Source: an uncultured Ruminococcus sp. (lineage in GTDB: Bacteria; Bacillota; Clostridia; Lachnospirales; Lachnospiraceae). Taken from it: DNA of 64,000 nt. Position numbers and translations under genes: made by a program. Every line of letters starts with the position of its first letter. Position 1 is the first letter of the stretch. This document shows, piece by piece, positions 15,987-25,399 of this stretch. The notes below the pieces were generated by a model. It was not told where the DNA came from, did no database searches, and saw only the letters and a program-made list of their open reading frames with translations. The DNA is taken from assembly GCA_904418845.1 (NCBI GenBank), contig CAJFQC010000006.1, positions 1 to 64,000 of the forward strand. The letters run 5' to 3'.

Positions 15987-16822
15987 AATGCCTCCACCAA
16001 CTCTTCCCGTCTGAGTATCCCCCTCGGAATATCCAAACCGCGTTTCCTAAGCTCCTCTGCCAGCATTGTTACCTGCGGCACGTCCATACGGTAAGATTTC
16101 AGCTCATCCACCCGGCTGAAGATCTCCCGCGGAGTCCCGTGCATGACAATATGCCCGTCATCCATGACAAACACCTGATCCGCATCTATTACCTCTTCCA
16201 TGTAGTGTGTGATAAGGACGACCGTGACCTGCTTTTCTTTCCGAAGCTTCTCCACCGCACGTATGACTTCCCTGCGCCCGTCGGGATCCAGCATGGCGGT
16301 TGGCTCGTCCAGCACAATACACTTCGGCTCCATGGCGATGACGCCTGCGATCGCCACACGCTGCTTCTGGCCGCCGGACAGTTTATTGGGCGAGGCTTTA
16401 CGGTATTCGATCATTCCCACAGATCTTAAGCTGTCCTCCACCCGTTTCCAGATTTCGTCTGTCGGAACGCCTAAGTTCTCGGGACCGAATCCTACATCTT
16501 CCTCCACCACGGTACCGATGATCTGGTTGTCCGGATTCTGGAACACCATACCCGCGCTCTGGCGCACATTCCACAGCTCTGCCGGCTCCTTCGTATCCCG
16601 TCCGTCCACCCACATCGTACCTCCCGTCGGTACGAGGATGGCGTTCATATGCTTCGCCAGCGTGGACTTCCCTGAACCGTTGTGGCCGAGCACTGCGACA
16701 AAGGAACCCTGCGGCACGTCAATATCCACGCCGTCAATGGCACGGTTTGTCCCGATCACATTTCCCTCTTCGTCGCGTTTATCATATTCATATATAAGCT
16801 TCTCTGCATGGATCATTTCCAT
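15971..16822 (-). CDS. ecfA1: ECF transporter ATPase EcfA1
   Basis: The protein has 283 aa. Walker A is GHNGSGKST, the signature is LSGGQKQRVAIAG and Walker B is CIVLDEPTAMLDP. It is the first gene of the ecf-truA operon. Overlapping stop and start codons along the operon suggest coupled translation. Confidence 0.94.
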   Translation of the reverse strand: MEMIHAEKLIYEYDKRDEEGNVIGTNRAIDGVDIDVPQGSFVAVLGHNGSGKSTLAKHMNAILVPTGGTMWVDGRDTKEPAELWNVRQSAGMVFQNPDNQIIGTVVEEDVGFGPENLGVPTDEIWKRVEDSLRSVGMIEYRKASPNKLSGGQKQRVAIAGVIAMEPKCIVLDEPTAMLDPDGRREVIRAVEKLRKEKQVTVVLITHYMEEVIDADQVFVMDDGHIVMHGTPREIFSRVDELKSYRMDVPQVTMLAEELRKRGLDIPRGILRREELVEALCQLR

Positions 16823-16941
16823 ATGCTTTACCCTCCGGCTTAGCTGTCAGTAGATCATTCGCACCTTATTTTACGGCATAACCCCTTATTTTGCAAGACC
16901 TGTCTGCCTTCTGTGCTTTCTCAGGACCGGCGCCCGGACTA

Positions 16942-17811
16942 TCACGTTCCTACGTCCTTAAACCCTTCTCCAAACACTTCGCTTGTCTCCGTGAACATGA
17001 TGAACGCTTCCTTATCCGCCTCCCGCACTGCTGCCCTGACCATGTAAGCTTCCGCCTTGGAGCAGGCACACAGGAGCACGTCGCGTTCTGTCCCAGTATA
17101 GGCACCGACCGCATTCAGAGAAGTCACTCCCCGTTTAACAGTCTCTGCGATACGCTGCGCCGTCTCTTTCCCCTTTCCGGTGACGATGACCGCCAGTGTT
17201 CCCGCGCCGGCGCCATATAAGATCTTATCGATCACCACAGTGGATACAAAGGTGGCAAGCAGTCCGTACAGGACGGAATCTATATCTCCGAATACCGGCA
17301 CTCCGAGGAGGATGACTGCCACATCGATGATCATTGTGATTACGCCGATCGTCATGTGCGGCTTCTTTTTCTTGATAGTAAGTGCCAAAAAATCAATCCC
17401 GCCCGAGGAAGAGCCGCGGATATAAAACAATGCCATGCCGGCCCCCAGGAACACACCGGAACAAAGCGCCGCCATCATCCGGCTGCCGCTATACATAGGG
17501 AAGAGCGGAAATATCAGATCCAAAACTATTGTGGAGATCACCATAGTTACCCCGCTCTTGATAAGAAGCCGCTTTCCCACCGTCTTATAGCTGATCAAGA
17601 TGAGCGGGATATTAAGCAGGAGGGTCACTGTTCCTACCGGAAGCCCCCACAGATGATTCATGATGAGCGCTAAGCCGGAGACGCCGCCCGGCGCGAATCC
17701 TCCGTTTCCCGCAAATGTATAGAGGCCGGCGGCATATAGAATACTGCCGGCAATATTATAGATCAGATCCAGAGTGATCTGTTTGATAATGATTTCTCTT
17801 TTTGTCTTCAT
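16942..17811 (-). CDS. YitT-family membrane protein (DUF161/DUF2179)
   Basis: From ATG 17811 (AGGAGA upstream) the protein has 289 aa. Five hydrophobic helices with the family signature (GGFAPGGVSGLALIMNH and RGSSSGGIDFLAL) precede a cytoplasmic DUF2179 domain ending in the last 80 residues. The molecular function of the YitT family is unknown. It stands alone between the ecf cluster and the sugar-sensing genes. Confidence 0.9.
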   Translation of the reverse strand: MKTKREIIIKQITLDLIYNIAGSILYAAGLYTFAGNGGFAPGGVSGLALIMNHLWGLPVGTVTLLLNIPLILISYKTVGKRLLIKSGVTMVISTIVLDLIFPLFPMYSGSRMMAALCSGVFLGAGMALFYIRGSSSGGIDFLALTIKKKKPHMTIGVITMIIDVAVILLGVPVFGDIDSVLYGLLATFVSTVVIDKILYGAGAGTLAVIVTGKGKETAQRIAETVKRGVTSLNAVGAYTGTERDVLLCACSKAEAYMVRAAVREADKEAFIMFTETSEVFGEGFKDVGT

Positions 17812-17962
17812 GTCTCTTTCTCCTGCTCTATAAGATACCATTGAAATGTAACTATTCATATTCCAGACGCGCCATGATATATGGGCGTTACTGTCAGAAT
17901 ATGCAATTTATATAAAATCATTCCCCCACAGCGTATCTGTATGCTCATAATACAGTGCCTTT

Positions 17963-19069
17963 TTAACTCCCTGTCTCTGTTTCATCAAGAAAATCTTTCA
18001 CATTCCCGCTGGTGATCTTTTCATAGGGAAGATAAATATACTTCCCCCTCTCAAATTCCATATTTTGCAGACCATCATGCGTCACAAGCGCCACAGCAAG
18101 TTCCGCCATGGCCTCTGCCTGTCCTTCTTTGTCATTGTAAACAGTACCTGAAAAACTGCCTTCCACCACAGCCTGCAGCCCCACATCCGTTCCGTCAATT
18201 CCGAAGAACGCAGGGTACTCCTCCTTTGCATAACCTGATTTTTCATAAGCGTCGACAGCTCCGAGCGCCATATCGTCATTGTTGGCAAGGACAAGTTCGA
18301 TCCTGTCCCCATACTGCGCGATCAACTGCTGCATCCGGTTCTGCGCCTGTGCCCGGTTCCAGTTAGCGATCTGATAGCTTAATTTCTCAAGCTGCACCCC
18401 GTTATTTTTCATTGTTTCCACCGCGTTCTCTGTACGGATGATCGCATCCTGATGACCGGCCTCTCCCTCAAGAACGACATACTGGATCTTGCCGTCTCCG
18501 TTCTTATCTGTTGTCCCGTCGTTCTTTATCAGATCGCTGGCAAGTTCTCCCTGAAATACACCGGACTGATCCGCATCCGCGCCTACATAGTAGAGCTTGT
18601 CCCACTGCAAAAGATCTTCCGCCACAGGTTCCCGGTTAAAAAACACAATAGGCACGTCATGATCCCTCGCCAGGTCGATAATCTCCGACGGGTCCGCCCG
18701 GTCTACCAGATTAACGCACAGCACGTCACAGCCCGCGTCGATCAGCTCTTCCACCTGATCATTCTGCGTGCGCTGGGCTCCTGCCGCATCCCGTATAGTT
18801 ACCGTCGTCTCAATGCCGCTCTTTTGGTAATCCTTAAGATCCTCTTCAAAACATTCCAGCAGCTCATTGAGAAAGGTGTCACTTTGATTATAATAAGTCA
18901 CCCCGACATGAACTTTATTTTCCGCAATAGATTGTTGCTTTTCGCATCCACATATAAGCACTGCCGGCGCACATACTGCCAGCCCTATTTTAACGCTGAA
19001 ACGTTTTACCTTTCCGTTTTTCATTTTTAGCCCCGTCATCTTTCCATTCGCCCTGTCATCATATTTCAA
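17963..19069 (-). CDS. Galactose-type sugar-binding lipoprotein (canonical order)
   Basis: The protein has 368 aa. The lipoprotein signal ends LICGC. The mature part follows the classical galactose-binding order: VGVTYYNQSDTFL first, then VNLVD, VPIVFFNREP, YYVGADADQSG, the Ca-binding-like DKNGDGKIQ and LANNDDMALGAV. It is the last gene behind the mgl block and the two-component genes. It may be an alternative receptor or a sensor accessory. Other ATGs exist downstream (19039, 19024), so the start is uncertain. Confidence 0.85.
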   Translation of the reverse strand: MKYDDRANGKMTGLKMKNGKVKRFSVKIGLAVCAPAVLICGCEKQQSIAENKVHVGVTYYNQSDTFLNELLECFEEDLKDYQKSGIETTVTIRDAAGAQRTQNDQVEELIDAGCDVLCVNLVDRADPSEIIDLARDHDVPIVFFNREPVAEDLLQWDKLYYVGADADQSGVFQGELASDLIKNDGTTDKNGDGKIQYVVLEGEAGHQDAIIRTENAVETMKNNGVQLEKLSYQIANWNRAQAQNRMQQLIAQYGDRIELVLANNDDMALGAVDAYEKSGYAKEEYPAFFGIDGTDVGLQAVVEGSFSGTVYNDKEGQAEAMAELAVALVTHDGLQNMEFERGKYIYLPYEKITSGNVKDFLDETETGS

Positions 19070-19080
19070 TCTGTTATCTT

Positions 19081-20058
19081 TTACTGGCTCATCCTAAAAA
19101 GGAGCTCCTGATTTTCTTCCGTAAACAGCGTATCTCTCCGAATGACTGTAAAGTCAACTGCCTTTTCCGGCGCTGTATTATAATAATGTGCGGAAAGAAC
19201 ATTGACCGCTTCTGTCAGACTCTGATAGCCTACGTTGAATTCATCCGGAACAACCAGACATTTTATGACCCCTGTATCCAAATAGTATGCCGCCTCTGTG
19301 GAATGTCCAATTCCGTATATCCCGGCTCCATGCAGGCCGTCTGCCGCAAAGTACTCTCCCGCCTCCGTCAGACTGTCATCGTCAAATGCTGCCACAATAT
19401 CCACCTCCGGCTGTTCCCTCAGAGGACCGTCCTCTTCTTCCTCAACCGGGGAACGCAGTGTCCAGCGGATAACTGCTCCTGAATCTTGAATCGTCTCCCG
19501 GAATCCTCTTTCCCTTTCCGCAGATGAGTGGAATCTTCCGGTCTGCGAGAGAATCCCAATGGTTTTCCCCTCAAGCGCCCCGCCATAATCCGCTATCATC
19601 TCTTCCGCCATCGCCCTGCCCATCTCATAGTTATCCGGCCCCACTCCAGGAAGCCGCGCCAATGCCTGATCCTTATCTTCCAGTGTGTCTGCGAGTATTA
19701 CAGAGACCCTTGAATCCATCTCCCTGAGCATCTCCCCTGTAAGAATACCCGGAACAGGTTTTACGATCACCGCGTCAGCGCCGTTTCTTATCTCTGTCTC
19801 AATGAGCTCACGCTCTTCCTCCACTGTCAGTGCAGCCCCGGTACTGACGACGAATACTTCGACCCCGTGATCCTCTGCCGCCATCTCAAGACCATACCTG
19901 AACGCAGCCCACTGATTGTCCTCTGCGTTCGGTATGATCACAGAGATTTTATTAAGCCCGTTGTCCCTCTTCTCCATAAGCATAAGAAGGGCAACGATCA
20001 GGACCATCGTTCCGAGCACTGCCTCTATTAAAATGAACAATCTTTTTCCATTCTTCAT
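19081..20058 (-). CDS. Membrane-anchored periplasmic-binding-protein type 1 sugar sensor
   Basis: The protein has 325 aa. An N-terminal uncleaved-looking helix (residues 8-27) anchors a type I sugar-binding fold: ISVIIPNAEDNQWAAFRYG at the start, then ADAVIVKP, GKTIGILSQTG and AAFDDDSLTEAG. No lipobox is evident. Its position directly after a YesM-type kinase suggests it presents ligand to that sensor; this is inferred. It has 11 nt to the next gene. Confidence 0.8.
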   Translation of the reverse strand: MKNGKRLFILIEAVLGTMVLIVALLMLMEKRDNGLNKISVIIPNAEDNQWAAFRYGLEMAAEDHGVEVFVVSTGAALTVEEERELIETEIRNGADAVIVKPVPGILTGEMLREMDSRVSVILADTLEDKDQALARLPGVGPDNYEMGRAMAEEMIADYGGALEGKTIGILSQTGRFHSSAERERGFRETIQDSGAVIRWTLRSPVEEEEDGPLREQPEVDIVAAFDDDSLTEAGEYFAADGLHGAGIYGIGHSTEAAYYLDTGVIKCLVVPDEFNVGYQSLTEAVNVLSAHYYNTAPEKAVDFTVIRRDTLFTEENQELLFRMSQ

Positions 20059-20104
20059 CTCTTATTTCCTTCTCGCCTGTCCGTTCGCCGTCCGGCGCTC
20101 CCCG

Positions 20105-21943
20105 TCAGTTATCCTTTATCTCTTCTCTGTTGAATGTTCTGCCTTGTTCTAATATCTTCCGGTTTTCCTCTGTATATGGCACTGCCGGAAGGCGGATAGA
20201 GACAGTTGTGCCCTCATCAGGCTCACTTTCTACAGTAAGACCGTACTCTTTCCCGAAGAGAATCTGGATACGGTTGTTCACATTCACAAGCCCCACGCCG
20301 GATCCATGCTTATGAATCCGGTTGCTGTCTGTCAAAACAAGGCTGACCTCTTCTTCTGACATCCCGATACCATTGTCAGATACAGCGAGAACAACGATTC
20401 CGTCTTCCTGTTTCCCGGTCACACGGATCTCACCGGAATCCTCCATTCCCGCCACGCCATAATTGATCGCATTCTCAAGAATAGGCTGCAGTATCAGTTT
20501 CACTGTGCAGTAAGTAAGGATGTCGGGATCCACCTCAAAGATAATGGAAAATGTATTCTTATAACGAACCTTCTGGATATTCATATAGCTCTGCGCATGC
20601 TGGAGCTCATCCCTCACCGTGATGACTGTCCGTCCTTTAGAAAGACTGATGCGGAACAGCTTTGCAAGCTGGGATATCATAAATGCCGCCTCGTCATTTC
20701 TTTCCCCTTCTACCATCCATGTAATAGACTCCAGAGCGTTATACAGGAAGTGGGGATTGATCTGGCTCTGTAGGGCGTCCAGCTCACTCTTTCTTCTCTC
20801 GGTCTGCTCCATGACGATCTGCTTCATAAGATGATCGATCTGCTCATAGGACCTCTGGATCGAATATCCGAGATGGCGAATCTCCGCCGAACCGCCGATG
20901 TAGATCTCCGGTTTTTCTCCCGCCTCATAGTCTCTGACTGAATCATTAAGCCGGAGGATCGGCCTTGAGATCCTCACGGAGATCACGCGGTTGATAATGA
21001 CCAGCATCATTGCCATTAAAAGCATAAGCATAATGATAAAGTAACGGATGTTGAGCATTCCTGATGTATATGCGGAATATGGAATCACACCCACCAGTTT
21101 CCACCCGGTGTAACTGATCGTATTTACCACGACCTGTCCCTGCTCTCCTTCAAAGGTCTCATTATACACGCCGTCTTTATACTCTGATACCGCGCCGCTG
21201 TTCTCATTGCTGATACCGTCACTGATCTGTATCTGCCTCGGATGGTAGATAATCTCGCCATTGCTGTCGCACAGATAATAATACTGACCGTTGTTAGATG
21301 TATTGATCTGTTTCATCATCCGCGAGATCGCAGAGTAATCCATATCCACCAGCAGCACGCCGGGCTGCGACACTCCTTTGTCCGTAAGCTCTACCACACG
21401 GCTTAAAGAGATCACCCAGTAATAGCGCTGTGTCCCGTCGTCAAACAGATTCTGGATATGCGGGGTGGAGAAGTGCATGTTCTCCATCTCTTCTGACGCC
21501 CTCACAAACCAGCCCTGCTCAGCGACTTCGATATTCGCTTTCTGATCTGCCACAGGCTCTGCGGCCATCAGGTTTCCCCCTCTGTCATACAGGGCGATCG
21601 TCTGGAGATTATCTTTGTTCGCCTCATACAAAAGATACATCCCGGTCCGTATATCCTGTTCCTGACTGGTGAAATCATTCTCCTTTATAACGTTGTAATA
21701 CACTGCGTCCGAGATCTGCCTCATGCTTACCAGATAATCCTCTAAGTTCTCTCCGGTCTGCTCCATCAGCTTCTCCGTGCTCTGCACCATCTCCTCACGG
21801 GACAGAGTGGAGAATCTCATGTAGAGCACCACTCCGATGATGAGCATGATGGAGATCGATATCACGGAAAACGCGATCATGATCATGGGCTGGATGCCTC
21901 TTGGCTGTAGTTTTTTTATCTGACTGAAATATTTATCTTTCAC
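20105..21943 (-). CDS. YesM-type sensor histidine kinase
   Basis: The protein has 612 aa. A transmembrane helix (about 18-40) is followed by an extracellular Cache-like sensor (about 45-300), a second helix (about 305-325) and a HAMP linker. The His_kinase domain has QSQINPHFLYNALESI and the ATPase has LILQPILENAINYG and DNGIGMSEEE. It should phosphorylate the AraC-type regulator whose stop overlaps this start by 11 nt. Context points to control of the mgl operon by sugar. Confidence 0.93.
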   Translation of the reverse strand: MKDKYFSQIKKLQPRGIQPMIMIAFSVISISIMLIIGVVLYMRFSTLSREEMVQSTEKLMEQTGENLEDYLVSMRQISDAVYYNVIKENDFTSQEQDIRTGMYLLYEANKDNLQTIALYDRGGNLMAAEPVADQKANIEVAEQGWFVRASEEMENMHFSTPHIQNLFDDGTQRYYWVISLSRVVELTDKGVSQPGVLLVDMDYSAISRMMKQINTSNNGQYYYLCDSNGEIIYHPRQIQISDGISNENSGAVSEYKDGVYNETFEGEQGQVVVNTISYTGWKLVGVIPYSAYTSGMLNIRYFIIMLMLLMAMMLVIINRVISVRISRPILRLNDSVRDYEAGEKPEIYIGGSAEIRHLGYSIQRSYEQIDHLMKQIVMEQTERRKSELDALQSQINPHFLYNALESITWMVEGERNDEAAFMISQLAKLFRISLSKGRTVITVRDELQHAQSYMNIQKVRYKNTFSIIFEVDPDILTYCTVKLILQPILENAINYGVAGMEDSGEIRVTGKQEDGIVVLAVSDNGIGMSEEEVSLVLTDSNRIHKHGSGVGLVNVNNRIQILFGKEYGLTVESEPDEGTTVSIRLPAVPYTEENRKILEQGRTFNREEIKDN

Positions 21944-23564
21944 TTTCTGTATGCTCCGCCCTCTGTTCCTTGTGCTCTGCTCTGTATTTTACAGGGGATA
22001 CACCGAACCGCCGTTTAAAAACATAACTAAAATAATTGGGATCTGCATAGCCCACCTGCTTTGCTATGACATAATTTTTCTCGTCCGTATCAAGCAGAAG
22101 CCTCGACGCCTGTTCCATCCGATAGTCTGTCAGATAACCGATGAAAGAGGTCCCCTTCTCCTTCTTAAACATCGTAGAAAAATAGGAGTTTGACACTCCG
22201 AGCACCTGACAGATATTATCCAGCGACAATTCTTCATCCGCATAGTGTTCTCTGACATACTCCTCCGCCTTCTGCACAAAGGATCTGGTCGATCTGCTCC
22301 GCGCGGTGATCAGCTTTTCCCTGCAGGACAGACAGATATCGGTAAGCCACTTTTTCAGGGCCTCCGGATCCATATCGATAAGACGTCCGTACAGGGTGCG
22401 CATATCCTCTGAAAATCCCTCGATCTCTACATCATTATTTGCCTTAAACCGATACATGGCACTGACCAGTTCCATCACTGTCACATGATGCTGCTGCAAG
22501 GATTTAACAGGAAAAGCCACATGTTCCAGATAATGGTCCACCGCCTTTTTGACTTCCTCGCCCGAGCTCATGCGGATAGCTTTGAACAGCTTCGCCAGCT
22601 CTGTATCGTTTATCATCTCTGTCTCACCTATTGCCTGAGGGGCAACCTCCTTGATATTAACTGCCCGGGAAGCGCCGTATATCACCCGGTAAGAGACCGC
22701 CTCTCTCGCGCTGCTGTAGGACTGGGACAGTTCCAGGATATCACCGCACACCTGACCCACTCCCACTGTGACTACAGCACCGATGATGCGCCGCGCGTAT
22801 TTACAGAAACGGTCGCACTCATCTGTCAGCTCTGACACCTCATTCTCACTTTTTAACTGGGCGATCAGAACCGTGTTCCCCAGATAAGCAAAACATTTCG
22901 TCCTCCATCTCTTCTCCAGACGTTCCTCCGCCTGCTTCTGCACAGCCGTCGCAAGGAGCATCGGGCTCATCTTCTCCGGCACTTGTCCCGATGAGGTATG
23001 GATGACAAGACAACAGAAATACGGTCCCTCGAAAGAGATCTGATAATCCCCCATATATTTATCCAGTTCTTCCTCACTTATCCGGCCCTCGATCAGGGTG
23101 GAATAGAAGTTCGCCTGAAGAAGGGGAAGCGATTCCATATAATATTTCTGCAGGATCTCTGCATTCTGCTTTTCACTGATCTCCTGATCCAGCTTGGCTT
23201 TCAGAGAAGAGAATACGCCGGTCAGTTCCACAGAGTTGACCGGCTTTAATAAATACTCCTCCACCTCAAGATGAACCGCCTCTTTCGCGTATTCAAACTC
23301 ATCAAAACCAGTAAATATCAGGATCTTTGTGGCGGGATATTCCGTCTTGATGCGGTTTGCCAGTTCCATTCCGTCCATGTACGGCATCTTAATGTCTGTC
23401 ATGACCACATCCGGCTGAAACTCTTCCACCATCTCCAGCGCTTTCACGCCGTTATTGGCATATCCGATCACGGAAAACCCCAGTCCCTCCCAGTCAATCT
23501 TTTTCATAATGACCTGTATTACTTCCTCTTCATCGTCTGCCAGAAGCACCGTATATTTGTCCAT
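21933..23564 (-). CDS. YesN-type response regulator (receiver + AraC DNA-binding)
   Basis: From ATG 23564 (GGAG 8 nt upstream) the protein has 543 aa. The receiver domain has DDEEEV and the phospho-acceptor Asp in VVMTDIKMPYMDG. A long middle region follows, then a C-terminal AraC pair of helix-turn-helices (LSLDNICQVLGVSNSYFSTM and DPNYFSYVFKRRFGVSPVKY). It probably activates the upstream mgl genes in response to the adjacent kinase. Confidence 0.93.
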   Translation of the reverse strand: MDKYTVLLADDEEEVIQVIMKKIDWEGLGFSVIGYANNGVKALEMVEEFQPDVVMTDIKMPYMDGMELANRIKTEYPATKILIFTGFDEFEYAKEAVHLEVEEYLLKPVNSVELTGVFSSLKAKLDQEISEKQNAEILQKYYMESLPLLQANFYSTLIEGRISEEELDKYMGDYQISFEGPYFCCLVIHTSSGQVPEKMSPMLLATAVQKQAEERLEKRWRTKCFAYLGNTVLIAQLKSENEVSELTDECDRFCKYARRIIGAVVTVGVGQVCGDILELSQSYSSAREAVSYRVIYGASRAVNIKEVAPQAIGETEMINDTELAKLFKAIRMSSGEEVKKAVDHYLEHVAFPVKSLQQHHVTVMELVSAMYRFKANNDVEIEGFSEDMRTLYGRLIDMDPEALKKWLTDICLSCREKLITARSRSTRSFVQKAEEYVREHYADEELSLDNICQVLGVSNSYFSTMFKKEKGTSFIGYLTDYRMEQASRLLLDTDEKNYVIAKQVGYADPNYFSYVFKRRFGVSPVKYRAEHKEQRAEHTESER

Positions 23565-23725
23565 ACATTTCTCTCCATGTATTGATTTTCCTGTTACTGC
23601 CCCCATCCCTGCATTCCTCCGCGCCATACAAAAGTGCCAGATGAGATTATTATATCAAAGCTGCAAAAAACTGTAAATGCAAAGAGCCGGAACTCTTATG
23701 AGCCCGGCCCCGCATATTAAGAATA

Positions 23726-25381
23726 TTATTTCTTCTGGACGTATTTCAGACAGTCAAGTGTTACTGCCACAAGGATAATGATACCTGAGAATACGAACTG
23801 GAGGTTCGTATCGATACCAAGAATTGTCAGCGAATATGTCAGCGCCGTAAAGATACATACACCAACTACGACGCCCGATATCTTACCGATACCGCCGGTA
23901 AAGGATACACCGCCGACAACACAGGCAGCGATGGCATCCATCTCCCAGCCCTGTCCATAAGCCGCAGAACCGGAACCTACCATTCTCAGACACTCAAGCC
24001 ATGAGCCAAAGCCATACAGGATACCGGCCAGCACGAATGCCCCCACTGTTACGGCAAACACCGAGATGCCTGAAACAGACGCAGCCTCTGCGTTTCCGCC
24101 GACAGCGTACAGGTTTTTACCAAATGTGGTCTTGTTCCAGATAAACCACACGATCACGATCGCTGCGATTGCCCAAAGGATAATCGTCGGGAACGTGCCG
24201 ATCTTCGGGATCACCATGCTCGGGATCGAAGGCTCGATCGCGCCGAAGGACACACCCTTTGTCGCGTATGTAATAAGTCCGAAGATGACCAGCATGTTCG
24301 CCATCGTTGAGATGAACGGGTGCATCTTAAACTTCGCGGTGAAGAATCCCGCAATTGTTGTAAAGAACGTACAGAAGAGCACGCACATTACAAGCGCCAG
24401 AACCATCCTGCCTACAACCGGCATGGAGGTAAAGTCAAAAATGTGACCGAATACACCGCCGGTGTTGACGCCTTGGTGCATGATAATCGTGGCGATCGTC
24501 ATGCCCATACCGACCATACGTCCGATGGACAGGTCAGTACCGGCAAGCAGGATCAATGCCGCAACACCAAGGGCAAGGAACATCCTCGGCGAAGCCTGCT
24601 GCAAAATGTTCAGCACATTGTTGTATGTAAGAAGCGGTGAGCCCTTCACAATCGGTGTAATGATACACAGAGCGATGAAAATCAATATAATCGCAATATA
24701 CAGACCATTGCGCAGAAGGAAAGCCCTGCGGTTGAAGGTATATTTATAATTTTCCCATTTCTGCGCCTGCGTCTCCGCAAATGTAAACTTAGACATACGC
24801 AGCAGATCAATCAGATGGTACTTCCATGCAAACGCAGCGTGCTGCCTGTCCTTGATCGCCTGATAGTCTTTCTGAAGCTCAAGCTTCGCATCGAAAAGAC
24901 GGTTTTTATGCACGTATTTCTCGTCCTTGATTTCCTGCTGGTCGGAAATCTTTGACATATTCTGCTGGTGCTCCTTCTCCAGCTCTGCAACTTTCTTCTG
25001 GTATTTCTCTTTTGCAGCAACCTTTTCCTGAGCGCAGCTTTCTCTGACAGGAGCATAATATTCGTTGTCAAAGTGTGCTTTAATATAAGCCTCCGCGTCA
25101 GAGATCAGCTTTGATATCTGGTCTCTGTTCTGTGCCTCGACCGCCTTTGCCTTCTCCAGCTCGCTTTTCGCCTGAGAGATGCGGTTCTCGCGCTCTCCTG
25201 ATGTAAGGCTCTTGTCCTTCTTCGCCGAGTCTATAACGCTCTGAAGAGCAACGATCTTATCTGTGCCGTCTACCCGCAGGCTGTCAATCTTTTCCTGAAT
25301 TTTACCGACATAATCCTCGATCGGCTTGCGGAGCTCCAGCTCCTGCTCCGCCGTAAGGATCTTACTATTTCCATTAGCCAT
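23726..25381 (-). CDS. mglC: Galactose ABC transporter permease MglC with long coiled-coil N-terminus
   Basis: The protein has 551 aa, against about 335 for E. coli MglC. Residues 1-225 form a charged, heptad-rich cytoplasmic extension. Residues 226-551 are the usual permease with SPRMFLALGVAALILLAGTDLSIG and FTGGIGKISGVVVG. It works with MglA and MglB. The gap to mglA is 18 bp. The extension may dock the kinase, the ATPase or another regulator; nothing in the sequence decides this. Confidence 0.93.
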   Translation of the reverse strand: MANGNSKILTAEQELELRKPIEDYVGKIQEKIDSLRVDGTDKIVALQSVIDSAKKDKSLTSGERENRISQAKSELEKAKAVEAQNRDQISKLISDAEAYIKAHFDNEYYAPVRESCAQEKVAAKEKYQKKVAELEKEHQQNMSKISDQQEIKDEKYVHKNRLFDAKLELQKDYQAIKDRQHAAFAWKYHLIDLLRMSKFTFAETQAQKWENYKYTFNRRAFLLRNGLYIAIILIFIALCIITPIVKGSPLLTYNNVLNILQQASPRMFLALGVAALILLAGTDLSIGRMVGMGMTIATIIMHQGVNTGGVFGHIFDFTSMPVVGRMVLALVMCVLFCTFFTTIAGFFTAKFKMHPFISTMANMLVIFGLITYATKGVSFGAIEPSIPSMVIPKIGTFPTIILWAIAAIVIVWFIWNKTTFGKNLYAVGGNAEAASVSGISVFAVTVGAFVLAGILYGFGSWLECLRMVGSGSAAYGQGWEMDAIAACVVGGVSFTGGIGKISGVVVGVCIFTALTYSLTILGIDTNLQFVFSGIIILVAVTLDCLKYVQKK

Positions 25382-25399
25382 ATCCTTTACTCTCCCTTT

